Shown here piece by piece: positions 1 to 9,570 of a DNA stretch of 64,000 nucleotides. Position numbers and translations under genes: made by a program. Numbering within the stretch: position 1 is the first letter of the stretch; every line of letters starts with the position of its first letter. The DNA is taken from NCBI RefSeq assembly GCF_030505615.1, contig NZ_CP129992.1, positions 2,666,001 through 2,730,000 of the forward strand, in the 5' to 3' direction. The stretch is from Salinibaculum rarum (lineage in GTDB: Archaea > Halobacteriota > Halobacteria > Halobacteriales > Haloarculaceae). Under the pieces are notes generated by a model. It saw only the letters and a program-made list of their open reading frames with translations. It was not told the DNA's origin and searched no databases.

Positions 1-2163
1 TTTAAGCGCAACGCCACGCCAAACTTCCTCTCAACGGGGCCTGCGATGGAAATTGGGATCGACATCGGTGACCTAAACAGTCTTCTTCTGCTGGGAACGC
101 CACCGAACACGAATGCATATCTCCAGCGCATCGGGCGTGCAGGCCGGTCGAGTGGGAAATCACTCGTGACGACGATCAGTAAGCGAAACCCGATTGACTT
201 TTATTACCACAAACGGCCGGACGAGCTTATCGAGTCTGAGGAGAAACCGGTTCCGCTGAACCAGCACAACGAACATGTGCTCAAGTCTGCACTTACGTGG
301 GCGATCATGGATTACATCGCAGCGTACTATGCGATACCCTGGAAGAAAGCTGACGAGATTGAGGGAACCAAAATTACTCCACCTGCACCGAACGAGTGGG
401 ACCGTTTCAAGAAGGAAAGCCCTAGCGAACAGGCATCGAGTGAATTCGAATCGTTCACGAGCATCTACTACCGAAACATCCAGGAGGTCACGGACGGGAA
501 ATGTTTGGCAGTTCTGAAGCAAATCGCGACGCAAGACGAGGGTGTCCGTGCTTGGCTTGAGGATTTGCTGGACTACGCGTATTGCCAACAGTGTGGGCAC
601 ATGTTCGACGCTGATGTTAGTGGGACTTGTGACAATTGCGAGAGCACGGAGGAACTTAGGGTTGCCCGCCGTGAGTTTCGCGACATTATCGACGAAACGA
701 TCGAGCAGTTCGGCCACCGGCTCGTGACCTTTGCCAAAGAGTACAAATCCGATATTAAAGAGGAACTCGAAGAACTCGAGGACAACAAAGCCGATCTCCG
801 AGAAGTCGTTGAGGACGAGGATGACTGGGGATGGGATGAGGATGACGGCCAAGACGATACGGAGGAGGCTCAGCGAAAACTCGAACGGGTCCGCTCGCAA
901 ATCAGAACACTCGAAGACTTACTCGATGAGTACAAGGAAGCGACACTCTCGGACATCCACCAGCAATCGAACCGCTCAGCTTATGTCCCTCAGATGCGAG
1001 CCTTCGGGAATAATGTCTCTGTGACTCGCCACGTCTACGACTCTGACAGCGGTGAGACGAGAGCAACCCAGGACTCCAACTGGGATCGTGATGAATCCAT
1101 GGCGCTGCGTGAACTCCATCCCTACTCCTACAGTTTGAAGAGTAAAAGGGGGTACGTCACCACGCGAGTCCATGAGGATACCGAAGAGACGCGCGCGCTC
1201 AAGAAGCGACTTGGGGAAAAACGCCTCTTTTGTGAGGCGTGTGGCTTCGAAGGTCGCTATGAAGGACAGGCCGGATGTCCAGAATGTGGTGAAACAGATG
1301 CTGTTAGAACCATTGAACCAATTTCCCTCAAGCGAGTCGAGCTCTCCGATAAATCCAGGCAGTTCGAGGCCGCGAGAGCGAACGAAATATATCCGCTCTC
1401 AGATTACCACACAAATCCTCAGAGTACGTATGCCAACGTTGAGACGACCGTAGAGGAATTCAAGCCCAGTCAGAAATTAACCCTTCAATCTGCGTCCGGT
1501 GAGAGTCTGGTTACGATCGAACACGGTGGTCTAGAGATTATCGAAACGGTTAGCTCATACAGTACGTCTTATAATGGCGGTGCACGCGATCCGGGAGACC
1601 AGCCGTTGACCCTTTGTCGTGAGAGCCACTGCAACAGTGTGGTCGTCCAGCAGAAAGATGAAGATCAGGTCTGCCTTCGGGATCCTAAACACAATCAGTC
1701 GGCACAACAAGACGTGATGGTCGGTCGTACATTCCAAACCAAGGGATTGCGGTTGAAAGCAATCGACCGTCGAGTTTCGCCGGAGACACTTCACACTCTA
1801 GTTCATGGGTTCAGACTTGCACTTCAGCGGATCGGTGGAATAGAAATTCGCAGTCTTGATGAATCGTTTAACGACGGTGATTCTGAGGCGTTCATCTTCG
1901 AGGGCACTATTGGTGGCAACGGAGTGACGAAGCTCCTATTTGATCAATCTGATGCGGGCTTGCGGCAACTCGAAGATGCTCTGAAAGTCATGGAGGAGAA
2001 CATTAGTGGCTGTGACTGTGCTGCGGGTTGCCCAGAGTGTGTTTACCAGTATGGGTGTGACGAACGCAACGATGAACGGACCTTCAACAAGGAAGATATG
2101 CTGGCTATTGTGGACGGACTGACAGCAACCCCAGATGACATTGAGATCGTTGCAGACGACTGA
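1..2163 (+). CDS. DEAD/DEAH-box helicase with C-terminal DUF1998, 5' end outside the window
   Basis: Open from base 1 with no start codon needed, so this is the C-terminal 720 residues of a longer protein. Helicase motif V (TGPAMEIGIDIGDL) lies at residues ~13-26 of the visible part and motif VI (QRIGRAGR) at ~42-49. Two four-cysteine zinc-finger-like clusters follow (around bases 580-645 and 1230-1300), separated by an acidic coiled-coil segment (bases ~740-950). The C-terminus has the DUF1998 signature CDCAAGCPECVYQYGC (bases ~2010-2060). DUF1998 helicases are known from MrfA-type DNA repair and from DISARM, Druantia and Dpd defence systems. The next gene, 61 bp downstream on the same strand, encodes a PLD-type protein, a pairing seen in DISARM (helicase/DUF1998 plus DrmC). 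A defence role is inferred; no methyltransferase is visible, so the exact system is open. Confidence 0.85.
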   Translation, partial: FKRNATPNFLSTGPAMEIGIDIGDLNSLLLLGTPPNTNAYLQRIGRAGRSSGKSLVTTISKRNPIDFYYHKRPDELIESEEKPVPLNQHNEHVLKSALTWAIMDYIAAYYAIPWKKADEIEGTKITPPAPNEWDRFKKESPSEQASSEFESFTSIYYRNIQEVTDGKCLAVLKQIATQDEGVRAWLEDLLDYAYCQQCGHMFDADVSGTCDNCESTEELRVARREFRDIIDETIEQFGHRLVTFAKEYKSDIKEELEELEDNKADLREVVEDEDDWGWDEDDGQDDTEEAQRKLERVRSQIRTLEDLLDEYKEATLSDIHQQSNRSAYVPQMRAFGNNVSVTRHVYDSDSGETRATQDSNWDRDESMALRELHPYSYSLKSKRGYVTTRVHEDTEETRALKKRLGEKRLFCEACGFEGRYEGQAGCPECGETDAVRTIEPISLKRVELSDKSRQFEAARANEIYPLSDYHTNPQSTYANVETTVEEFKPSQKLTLQSASGESLVTIEHGGLEIIETVSSYSTSYNGGARDPGDQPLTLCRESHCNSVVVQQKDEDQVCLRDPKHNQSAQQDVMVGRTFQTKGLRLKAIDRRVSPETLHTLVHGFRLALQRIGGIEIRSLDESFNDGDSEAFIFEGTIGGNGVTKLLFDQSDAGLRQLEDALKVMEENISGCDCAAGCPECVYQYGCDERNDERTFNKEDMLAIVDGLTATPDDIEIVADD

Positions 2164-2224
2164 TTGTCACAGGAGTCTCTCCAGCCGTTGATTTCAAGGG
2201 ATCTACCACTTTCTTTGGACACAG

Positions 2225-4186
2225 ATGATTGCTGACCTTCCAGACGCACTCCAGGCTCACTCGGCTGGCCAATACTGGGGACTCACGCCGGAGAGTCTTC
2301 TGCTCTACAATAATGCGACCATCACCGAATCGGACGAGGCGTGGGCTGATCTCCGTCGCTACTACGACATCACCGTGTACGTAACCAACCATTCCGTTGA
2401 CTGGGAGACGTACACTGATGCACTCGGAAAGATTGTCGAAGAATGGTTTACCCCGACGACTCGACGTCTCGCACAACACGCTACGACGGCGACGGCCAAG
2501 CAGTTCGTTCTGGGAGCCGCCTACGAGGAGGAAGGGGGTGTAATGCGACTCCTGCGAACAGCCCAGGAGTACGATGAGGATGCGGAAGACGAGACTGCGG
2601 TAGTGTTATCCCGACGAGATGCACAGTCGATCGCTTCGCAGCAAGATATTAACATCCTGAGGACGCTCGGGGTACTGCGAGCTACGATGGAGGGGTTGCA
2701 GTTTGACCGAAAGATCATACGGAGAGTGCATGGTAGTCGCAACCTGACGACCTCTGAGGCGTGCTGGGCAATCCTCGCACGATTGTGCGAGGCTCATAAT
2801 ATTTCGAGGGTTGAGACGGCCGTCCCGCGACTGCTTGAATCGTTCGGGGTCACACCCGTCGAAAACGGCCCGACAAACATCCAGGGGAGCCTCCCTGTGT
2901 ATGCTGGTGACAGCCGCGTCTCGGATTTTGTGGATGAGCTGTTCGATGAAGAGTCCCAGGTAGTGTTCGAAGAATTGGCAAACACCTTCACTGGCCGGGC
3001 AAAACGACTCCGCCGAACTACCGGTTTATCTCGGCCTGAGGCCCCGGTCGAGTCACCAGAGTGGCCGATCACTGACCGAGCAGCAGCGGTTTGTGCGGTT
3101 GCCAGCCAGCATAGCTGTCCGGTGGCAGTTGAGTGGCTTCTTGACGTCGAGTTAGACACCGACAAGTTCGAGTTACATCGTCGACTTTCCGATGCAGGCT
3201 TCGATGTTTCGCTTGAAGAAGAGTTGTTGAGATTCGAGGAGTCGTACACTGGTCCGACCGCTCCTGATGCGGTTTCAGCCTACGAGGCCTACGTCGAGAG
3301 TGAGCATGACCGTGCAATTGGGATCGCTACTACTGCACGCCAGCTTTCGGAAGCCTTGGATGGTGCTTGGACAGATCAGCGAACTGACCTGCTAGCCGCG
3401 GGTGCGTCCCGATTGGACGAGACCACCACGGCGCCTATTGAGTTCATATTCTCCATGTTCGATCCGATGTACCATGCTGACGAGTACGAAATCGAAGGGT
3501 ACGTCGGGGAAAGCCCCCATCTCGCAGACGAGATCGAGCGCATCAGGGAATGGAGAACGAATCAACCCCACGATGCGGTGTCGTTCGCGGATAAGGTCCG
3601 GGAGATTTGTGCCCAACCCCTTGAAGAAGAATCTGTTCCGCCACGGCTCCGGGTGATGACACCATGGATGAATTTCAGCATAAAGGAATATACCGCACTT
3701 TTCCAACGATTGCTCGCCAATGATGTGCAAATTCAATTGCTGATTCGGTTACCTGACCCGGATGACTGGTCTAAAATCAAAAAGAATTTCCTGACCCGAA
3801 TTGGCGATACTCGGGGAAATCTCGAACTCCGGACCTACACCCGCTACAAGAGGTTCAAAGATCATACCCAACTCCGCAAGCACAAACGGGATGAAATCGA
3901 TAACGAAGGTGATGCGTTTGTCTCAGAGACGGGTGTTCACGCCAAGCTATTCGTCGCGGGGGACGCGAACGATGGCGCTGTTCTGGCAGGAAGTGCCAAC
4001 CTCATGGAGAACAGTTTCTACTACAATCCGGAAGCTGGGATCCATACCCGCCATCCTGAGGTAATCCAGACGGCAATCGACTACTTTGACCTTATTTGGG
4101 AAGTCGCCAAACCGGACGCTATCGACGAGTCGGTGTTTACTGGGAAGACGAACTTCGAATTTTACCCCAAGGTGTATCGGCCTTAG
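2225..4186 (+). CDS. phospholipase D-like protein, partner of the DUF1998 helicase (DrmC/DpdK-like)
   Basis: A 653-residue protein. Only the C-terminal ~180 residues are recognisable: a strand-rich segment (VMTPWMNF, then IQLLIRLPDPDDW) leads to one HKD-type motif, HAKLFVAGD, followed by AVLAGSANLMENSFYYNPEAG, the usual H-x-K with a downstream G-S-x-N that forms a PLD active site. One HKD copy suggests the enzyme acts as a dimer. The N-terminal ~450 residues are not recognised; they are helical and acidic. The gene starts at an ATG 61 bp after the helicase gene and is probably cotranscribed. PLD nucleases beside DUF1998 helicases occur in DISARM and Dpd loci. Nuclease activity here is inferred from the motif and the context. 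Confidence 0.75.
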   Translation: MIADLPDALQAHSAGQYWGLTPESLLLYNNATITESDEAWADLRRYYDITVYVTNHSVDWETYTDALGKIVEEWFTPTTRRLAQHATTATAKQFVLGAAYEEEGGVMRLLRTAQEYDEDAEDETAVVLSRRDAQSIASQQDINILRTLGVLRATMEGLQFDRKIIRRVHGSRNLTTSEACWAILARLCEAHNISRVETAVPRLLESFGVTPVENGPTNIQGSLPVYAGDSRVSDFVDELFDEESQVVFEELANTFTGRAKRLRRTTGLSRPEAPVESPEWPITDRAAAVCAVASQHSCPVAVEWLLDVELDTDKFELHRRLSDAGFDVSLEEELLRFEESYTGPTAPDAVSAYEAYVESEHDRAIGIATTARQLSEALDGAWTDQRTDLLAAGASRLDETTTAPIEFIFSMFDPMYHADEYEIEGYVGESPHLADEIERIREWRTNQPHDAVSFADKVREICAQPLEEESVPPRLRVMTPWMNFSIKEYTALFQRLLANDVQIQLLIRLPDPDDWSKIKKNFLTRIGDTRGNLELRTYTRYKRFKDHTQLRKHKRDEIDNEGDAFVSETGVHAKLFVAGDANDGAVLAGSANLMENSFYYNPEAGIHTRHPEVIQTAIDYFDLIWEVAKPDAIDESVFTGKTNFEFYPKVYRP

Positions 4187-4391
4187 GTTCACGGGAGTAG
4201 TTTTTGGCTGATTGCGAAGTACGAGCGTGAACCACATTTCGCGGCCCGCGGGTGCTATTTTCGTCTGTGTAGACTTTGAAGGGACATTCAAAACGAACAA
4301 CTTTCGATCCACATTATAATCGACCTCGCGGCGCAAAATCAGCAAGAACAAGCCAGAGACCTCTCATAGTCTGGTTTTGTCCTCACAAGAA
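4187..4391. other. intergenic region between convergent genes
   Basis: The helicase/PLD pair and the PIN/CARF pair converge on this stretch. No gene or clear repeat is visible, and no strong hairpin terminator is seen. Confidence 0.4.
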
Positions 4392-5429
4392 TTATGAGTG
4401 AAACTGATCGAGAATGGCTGTATCCCGCTTGAGATTCGGTTCGATACGGGGGCTTCGACACTCGACATCAATTGCCTCGTCGTGCCAGTCTTTCCCTGTC
4501 TTTCCGCTCCAGACACCGTATAACGTCGCTTTGGGGATTTTGATAACGCCAAACAATATTGTAAGCATATACAGCGTATCCCGAATAGCCGTCCAGGAGC
4601 CCGTTGTCTTTCGTGGGAACTCGCGCGGAAAGTCTACATGGTGAGCTCTGATAGTGTGGCTTCGCGCGCGCTCAACGAAGTTTCGATCGTTGCTGAACAG
4701 GAGTACATCCTTCCGACCGGATCGTTGATAACGGTCGTAACCATCAACGATCTCATCGTCCCCGGTGTCACATTCGATCTCGTCAGCGTACTGGAGGTCT
4801 CGAAGTTGCCGATAGTGGATCTCGCCAAGCCGCCCTTCTCTGTTCGACGCGGTCGGTTGGCCGAGAAATCGATCGAACTCATCGCCGAACGCTTTCTCAA
4901 GCGGCCGAGTGTTGTTGTGCTTGTGGTCCCAGTCTAACTCGTCGCGTACACCCGTTGCGAGAGTGAATCCGTTGACTATCGGCCACTCACCGCGATACGG
5001 ACTGTACCCACCGTCAAGTCCGAGAACACTCCAGATCCGCCAGGGCATTAAATTTGTATCAAACCCAGCAACGACGGGTGGATGGCCAGCATTGAGATTC
5101 GGAGAACCGAACCGGTCAAGGAAGTCATTAAGCTCCGCTCTGTTGCCGATATTCAAAAGTCCACCAGCCAAACAGGCCCAGACGTAGGAGTTCGGATCCG
5201 GAATATCATGACTCGCTGGTGGTCCGTACTTGCGATCGATATCGGCGCAAGCCTGCGTGAAGTCCTCTCGATTGGAAGTGAAGCGCACGGTCGCTTCATC
5301 CATGTCCTCGATATCTACCCGGAGCAGTTCCCCGATCTCTTCAGAGGGATGCTCGACCGTGATATCGGTGATACCTTCATCGTATAGTGCATTGAGCAAG
5401 ACCGTGATTCTACGACGAGTGAGTTTCAC
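4392..5429 (-). CDS. PIN-like nuclease domain protein, translationally coupled to a CARF-like protein
   Basis: A 345-residue acidic protein. Four acidic positions fit a PIN fold: D in GFDTNLMPW (residue ~125), E/D in TGVRDELDW (~163), and D/N in LLFSNDRNFVERA (~250). The N-terminal ~110 residues start with a helical LTRRRITVLLNAL segment and are not recognised; they may be a further sensor or dimer region. The start codon overlaps the stop of the upstream CARF-like gene by 4 bp, which indicates coupled translation. PIN domains are usually single-strand RNA nucleases and are among the effectors found with CARF domains in CRISPR-linked signalling. That this protein is the effector for the neighbouring sensor is an inference from gene order and overlap. 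Confidence 0.65.
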   Translation of the reverse strand: MKLTRRRITVLLNALYDEGITDITVEHPSEEIGELLRVDIEDMDEATVRFTSNREDFTQACADIDRKYGPPASHDIPDPNSYVWACLAGGLLNIGNRAELNDFLDRFGSPNLNAGHPPVVAGFDTNLMPWRIWSVLGLDGGYSPYRGEWPIVNGFTLATGVRDELDWDHKHNNTRPLEKAFGDEFDRFLGQPTASNREGRLGEIHYRQLRDLQYADEIECDTGDDEIVDGYDRYQRSGRKDVLLFSNDRNFVERARSHTIRAHHVDFPREFPRKTTGSWTAIRDTLYMLTILFGVIKIPKATLYGVWSGKTGKDWHDEAIDVECRSPRIEPNLKRDTAILDQFHS

Positions 5430-5899
5430 GCCATCACCTCCGTGAAGTCATACAGTTCGATGGACGTCCGTGGAAGTTCAGGATACAGGTAGCCGTACTC
5501 ACGGCGATCAAGATATAGATAGTGGACGCGGTCAGCCCCATAACGCATGCCAGCAGCAAACGCGAACGCAGTCATGAATTTCCGACCTGGGGTCACGTCG
5601 ACGGCGACTTCTCCGCCGGCGTCTTTTGTCTCTTTGATCGCTCCTTTGACATGGTCATGTATCCCGTCGAAGTCGGCTTCTTCCTTCAGCTGAGTTGCCT
5701 CAATTGAGGGAGTTTCTCCGTTATAGGCCTCAATAATCGTCTTTGAGAGTTCTTTGACTTCTGCCATTTGCTCGCTGACCGCGGGCGTCTCAATGAGATA
5801 GAGGTCAGTTGGCACAAAACCATCGTTACAAGCCGCAATGAGTGGATTTATGACTGCTTCCACGTTCGTACTACTGGTCGTGACCCAGGTGCGTTTCAT
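5426..5899 (-). CDS. CARF-like nucleotide-sensor domain protein
   Basis: A 157-residue single-domain protein; the ATG at 5899 is preferred to upstream starts because the Rossmann-like first strand begins at once (RTWVTTSSTNVEAVINPL). It shows the two hallmarks of CARF proteins: the N-terminal T-x-x-x-x-x-N-V-x-x-V-I-N-P-L loop and the second nucleotide-binding strand-loop VAVDVTPGRKFMTAFAFAAG (residues ~103-122), followed by a YLYLD strand. CARF domains bind cyclic or linear oligoadenylates in type III CRISPR signalling. No Cas10 or array is in this window, so the ligand source is unknown: it may be made elsewhere in the cell, or the pair may be a stand-alone signalling defence. It overlaps the PIN-like gene by 4 bp and is divergent from the GmrSD-like gene. 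Confidence 0.65.
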   Translation of the reverse strand: MKRTWVTTSSTNVEAVINPLIAACNDGFVPTDLYLIETPAVSEQMAEVKELSKTIIEAYNGETPSIEATQLKEEADFDGIHDHVKGAIKETKDAGGEVAVDVTPGRKFMTAFAFAAGMRYGADRVHYLYLDRREYGYLYPELPRTSIELYDFTEVMA

Positions 5900-6106
5900 C
5901 GACGGCAAGTCAAGGCCCGGGAAAATAACTCTAGGCAAAAGTTGGCAGTTGCAGGCATCAAGACTGTTGAGAGTGTGTCCTGTCTATAATCGATTTCTTG
6001 TCTCTAATAACCATCTATCCTTCAGAGGCTGGACGGACAGGAATATGAAAATTCCCCATATTGAATGCCGGATGATATATTACGGTGACATCCAAACAAG
6101 TTCTTG

Positions 6107-7432
6107 ATGGACGGCATGAACATCGACGCGTCTGAAAGTACTGTTCAAAAGGCATTCTCTGATAAGAGTACTTATACTGTTCCGGATTATCAGCGTCCCT
6201 ACTCTTGGAAAAAAGAGCAATGGACTGATTTTTGGACAGACTTAAATTCGATTCCCCAAGATAGTACTCACTTCCTTGGCTCAATTGTTCTTATAAAACA
6301 CAGCACCTCATTCAATAAATTAAATGAACTTGAAGTCGTGGATGGTCAGCAGAGACTCACGACAATTTCAATTCTTCTTTGCGCTATGCGTTCCCAATAT
6401 GAAGAAAATGGAGACCCAGATGAAATTATAGAGCTAATTAATGACGAATACCTCTATGAAAGAGATGATAATAATAATAAAGAACCAAAATTATCACTAA
6501 GTACGTTTGATGGAAACGATTATGAAAACATTCTTGAAGAACGCGAAGGTGCAATTGATGCCGATTCTAGGCTTCTTGAGGCCTTAGAGTTCTTTGAAGG
6601 GAAACTCTCCGATTATACCTTAGATGAATTGGATCAGATTAGGGGAAAATTATCTAAGCAAATGACAGTTGTTATTGTGGAATGCAATAGTGCTGGATCA
6701 GCATTTCGGCTATTTGAAACATTGAATAACCGCGGTATGGAGTTGTCTGCTGTAGATCTTATGAAGAATTCTCTACTCCAAACAGCGACTGAAAGGTATC
6801 CCGGAGGGAGTAACAGTACTGAATACAAGGATATTCGGAGTCAGTGGGAACATCTATTAGAAAACGTAGTTCATCAAATAGACCATCCCAATAGATTCTT
6901 CCGTCATTTCATCATGTCTCGTAAAAGCCCAGACATTTCTGGGAACGTATCTTCAAGGACCCTATATGACAAATTTAGTAATATAATAAATGATATACTT
7001 CCTTCCCAAAACATACCATTGACGGACTATATTGATGAAATGGTTAATACCTCTGATGTTTATATGGGGATGATTGATGAGTCAACTGATAAATATAATG
7101 GGAAACAGTCGAAGAAAGTCAATGCACGACTTCGGAATTTAAATGATATTGAATCCTCTCATTCTCGCACACTGATTCTTCGTTCATTCGAAGAGTTTGA
7201 TGACTCTACGAAGATGCTTGAGGTTTTGAGGTTGCTTGAATCATTTATGACTCGATGGAGAGTAGCCGATCTCACAACAGGGGCGACTCTTGATCGGATA
7301 TTTTCTGATCTTTGTTCCAACGCGTTTGATGAAGATGATGCTGTTGACACAATTAGGAGGAGACTTAAAGATGAGGCACCTTCGGATGACGAATTTGAAG
7401 CAAAGTTTGCTAGCTCAGGATTTAAAAGGAAT
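6107..7432 (+). pseudogene. GmrSD-like restriction protein, N-terminal DUF262 part (gene split by an IS)
   Basis: Encodes 442 residues of a DUF262 domain: VPDYQRPYSW near residue 25 and VDGQQRLTT near residue 80 are the nucleotide-binding QR motifs of GmrS-like enzymes, which cut modified phage DNA. Reading continues 9 codons into the insertion sequence and stops at 7459. Removing the insertion and one copy of the 7-bp target duplication joins this frame exactly to the DUF1524 part at 8553, giving one protein of ~574 residues, the usual size of single-chain DUF262-DUF1524 proteins (GmrSD, BrxU, SspE). The gene is visibly AT-rich compared with all its neighbours, a sign of transfer from a different genome. 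As it stands the nuclease domain is cut off, so the system is probably inactive. Confidence 0.85.
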
Positions 7433-8545
7433 GGCGGGCGTGCAGAAGAGTTCTCATAGCTCAACGATCGGACTTGCGATGTCACCTCCTCGTTCATGGT
7501 TAGCGATGACGACAGCCAAACGAAGACAGAGAGCGACGAAGACGTGAGTTTTTGCCCGTTCTCGGCCTCGGACTTGCGGAGTCCCGAGGCCGAGATCCTT
7601 GCACACGCCGATTGCTGTTTCGACCTGTGACCGGTTATCGTAGGTGTCGTCAAGCTGCTTTTCCCAGACGCGGACAGTGTCGCTATGTTCCTTGATTCGT
7701 TTCTGGATGCGGTACTCGATATCTGGTGGATCATTTGTGTTCCGTGGATTGTACGGAACCACTGGCACGACGCCTGCTTCAATCAGGTCGTCGTGCCAGT
7801 CCAACATGTCGAACTCTGCGTCACCAACGAACGTGACTGGCTTTTTGACGGCGAGCGCATCCTGTGTGATGCGCCTCGCCGTCGCCTTGTCCACAGATTT
7901 CTCATCTGTGAACTCTGCGGCAATCGGGATGTTGTTGTCGGTCGTCACCAGACAGCAACCGTAGCCGTAGTAAGTCTCCTCAGCTGTACTGTCGTAGTTC
8001 CACGAGGCATCCTCGTCCGGGCGAGGCGCCCGGACATCGGTGCCGTCAATCCGAAAGCAAGAACCCAGTTCAACCCGGACAAGCACCTGCTGAAGAATTC
8101 GTGAGAAGACTTCCTCAACGACACCAGAGAGATCGTCGATAAACCGGCCAATCGTCCGCCGTGACGGCGGTCGCTCGAACTCGCAGACACGCCAGACATC
8201 ATCGTTGGCGAGTTCTTGAGCCATCGCTTCTGGTTCGTAGATTCTGTTGTAGAAGCAGTGAAGCAATCCTCGGAACAGTTCAGGTGGATGGAACTCCCGC
8301 GTTCGCCCCCGCGGATCGGGGGCGAACACGGGGAATTCATAGAGAAACTGGAGATCAAGATGTTCGAATAGTACTGTTGTCTCGGTTTCCAGTGATTTCA
8401 AGACCTCTGTGATCGTATCTTGGTGTGGCAGGGTAGTGGTTGACACATCTCACTGTCCCTGCCTCATCTCCGAGAGAGTTCCTATCGATCCTCCAGAATC
8501 GCTGATCAGCCAGCAGAGCCGTGCTAACTATTCTGCACGCCCGCC
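7433..8545 (-). mobile_element. IS5-family insertion sequence, 1,113 bp, complete
   Basis: The ends are terminal inverted repeats of 20 bp with one mismatch: GGCGGGCGTGCAGAA then G or T then AGTT. The flanks carry a perfect 7-bp target duplication, AAGGAAT, at 7426-7432 and 8546-8552. One transposase gene fills the element. Intact repeats, an intact target duplication and an intact transposase suggest a recent insertion that could still move. It interrupts the GmrSD-like gene. Confidence 0.95.
7454..8446 (-). CDS. IS5-family DDE transposase
   Basis: A 330-residue transposase with an apparent GTG start. Catalytic D-D-E residues can be placed in RIDGTDVRAP (D, residue ~152), FVGDAEFD (D, ~222) and the helix YDNRSQVETAIGVCKDLGL (E, ~285), which also has the Y-x2-R-x3-E pattern of the IS4/IS5 groups. 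The N-terminal half resembles the DUF772 domain of IS5 transposases (HPPELFRGLLHCFYNRIY). The frame is uninterrupted. Confidence 0.92.
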   Translation of the reverse strand: MSTTTLPHQDTITEVLKSLETETTVLFEHLDLQFLYEFPVFAPDPRGRTREFHPPELFRGLLHCFYNRIYEPEAMAQELANDDVWRVCEFERPPSRRTIGRFIDDLSGVVEEVFSRILQQVLVRVELGSCFRIDGTDVRAPRPDEDASWNYDSTAEETYYGYGCCLVTTDNNIPIAAEFTDEKSVDKATARRITQDALAVKKPVTFVGDAEFDMLDWHDDLIEAGVVPVVPYNPRNTNDPPDIEYRIQKRIKEHSDTVRVWEKQLDDTYDNRSQVETAIGVCKDLGLGTPQVRGRERAKTHVFVALCLRLAVVIANHERGGDIASPIVEL

Positions 8546-8552
8546 AAGGAAT

Positions 8553-8951
8553 TCCATGACAAGGTATATTCTGGATACTATTGAACGGGAGCACTATTCC
8601 AGTGGTGGAGGGAAAACATATGATAGGGCATCTGTCGATATTGAGCATATTGCTCCGCAGTCTGCTCTTTCCGCCGAGAAATACGAGTCCTGGAAGCCAA
8701 TATTGGACGTAAGTGAAGCAGAGTATAAAAATCAGTATAGAAACCGAATTGGGAACCTCACTCTTCTTGAAGAGAGACTAAATGAGGAAGCAAGCACAAA
8801 CCCATTTGGTCAAAAAAAGGATCAGTATAGACTGTCTGATTTCCAAATGACAGAATATCTCCGCTCCAATTACCAGGAGTGGAATACTAGTACGATAGAG
8901 GAGCGATCCGAAGAGCTAGCAGAGACTGCTACAAAAATCTGGGATTTCTAA
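8553..8951 (+). pseudogene. GmrSD-like restriction protein, C-terminal DUF1524 part (gene split by an IS)
   Basis: The 132 residues following the insertion carry the DUF1524 nuclease signature VDIEHIAPQS with its catalytic histidine and the conserved YRNRIGNLTLLEERLNEEAS segment (H-N-H-like fold). The fragment is in frame with the DUF262 part at 6107-7432 once the insertion is removed. Codon and base use are AT-rich like that part. On its own it has no native start; the open frame extends upstream into insertion sequence, so any product would carry a foreign N-terminus. Confidence 0.85.
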
Positions 8952-9279
8952 TAAATAGAAGAAGCAAAATATTACCTCAGAATTCTTTTTGCTTCTTTCG
9001 TTGCTTGTCTGCTTATTAGAACTCGCCATTTGGTAGACAACTCACCAGTACGATAACCCCGTGCTGGGTGTCCCAAGTGTTTTCCAGAACACAATATGCA
9101 TCACAATTGCTATTGTCAAGACCAACTGTACATTGATTCTTCCCTCGACAGCTGGGATCGTCCGTGGCACTGACTCAGACACTGAAGAAGATGTTTCTCT
9201 CCTATCTGGGATTATCGATACTATCGAGCCTTGTTTTTATACGCATACTACGGTAGGATAGGAGATTTCGATGAGAAAT
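8952..9279. other. intergenic region with no convincing gene
   Basis: About 330 bp after the GmrSD-like gene. A 66-codon open frame at 9061-9261 starts with GTG and has no recognisable sequence; it could be a degraded fragment. I see no tRNA, repeat or array here. Confidence 0.4.
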
Positions 9280-9519
9280 TTAGCCGTTATCTATCTTCGT
9301 AGACGTCCACAACAGCGTATTCCCTACTTTACGGGAGGAGACTAACCCCTTTTTCTCCAGTCTCTGAAGTCTTTTGTATGCTGTATCGTGGGCACAGCCA
9401 ACTCGATCTGCAATATCGCCCGTACCGGCCAGCCCATCCTCGGCGCTGATGGCATTAAGGAAGTCCTCAGTAGAGTACTCGCCGGTATAACGGCCGGTCT
9501 CTTCGTCACGGTCGGGCAT
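9280..9519 (-). CDS. small winged-helix DNA-binding regulator, divergent from the HRAMP operon
   Basis: A 79-residue protein; the ATG at 9519 gives the start MPDRDEETGRYTGEY, which I remember as a common beginning of haloarchaeal regulators of this size. A winged helix-turn-helix covers most of the chain: DFLNAI, then LAGTGDIADRVGCAHDTAYKRL (recognition helix at ~50-58), then the wing KKGLVSSRKVGNTLLWT. It is transcribed away from the HRAMP operon, and a perfect inverted repeat lies between the two. A local repressor or activator role is inferred from this arrangement. Confidence 0.75.
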   Translation of the reverse strand: MPDRDEETGRYTGEYSTEDFLNAISAEDGLAGTGDIADRVGCAHDTAYKRLQRLEKKGLVSSRKVGNTLLWTSTKIDNG

Positions 9520-9570
9520 TAGTTCGAGATTCACTACCTTTCTGATTAGTCCTAACGGTATACCCTCACC

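Noticed and set aside
9061..9261. 66-codon open frame upstream of the HRAMP regulator
   Set aside because: GTG start, no promoter seen, Cys/Thr/Ile-rich translation without the acidic bias of real genes here.
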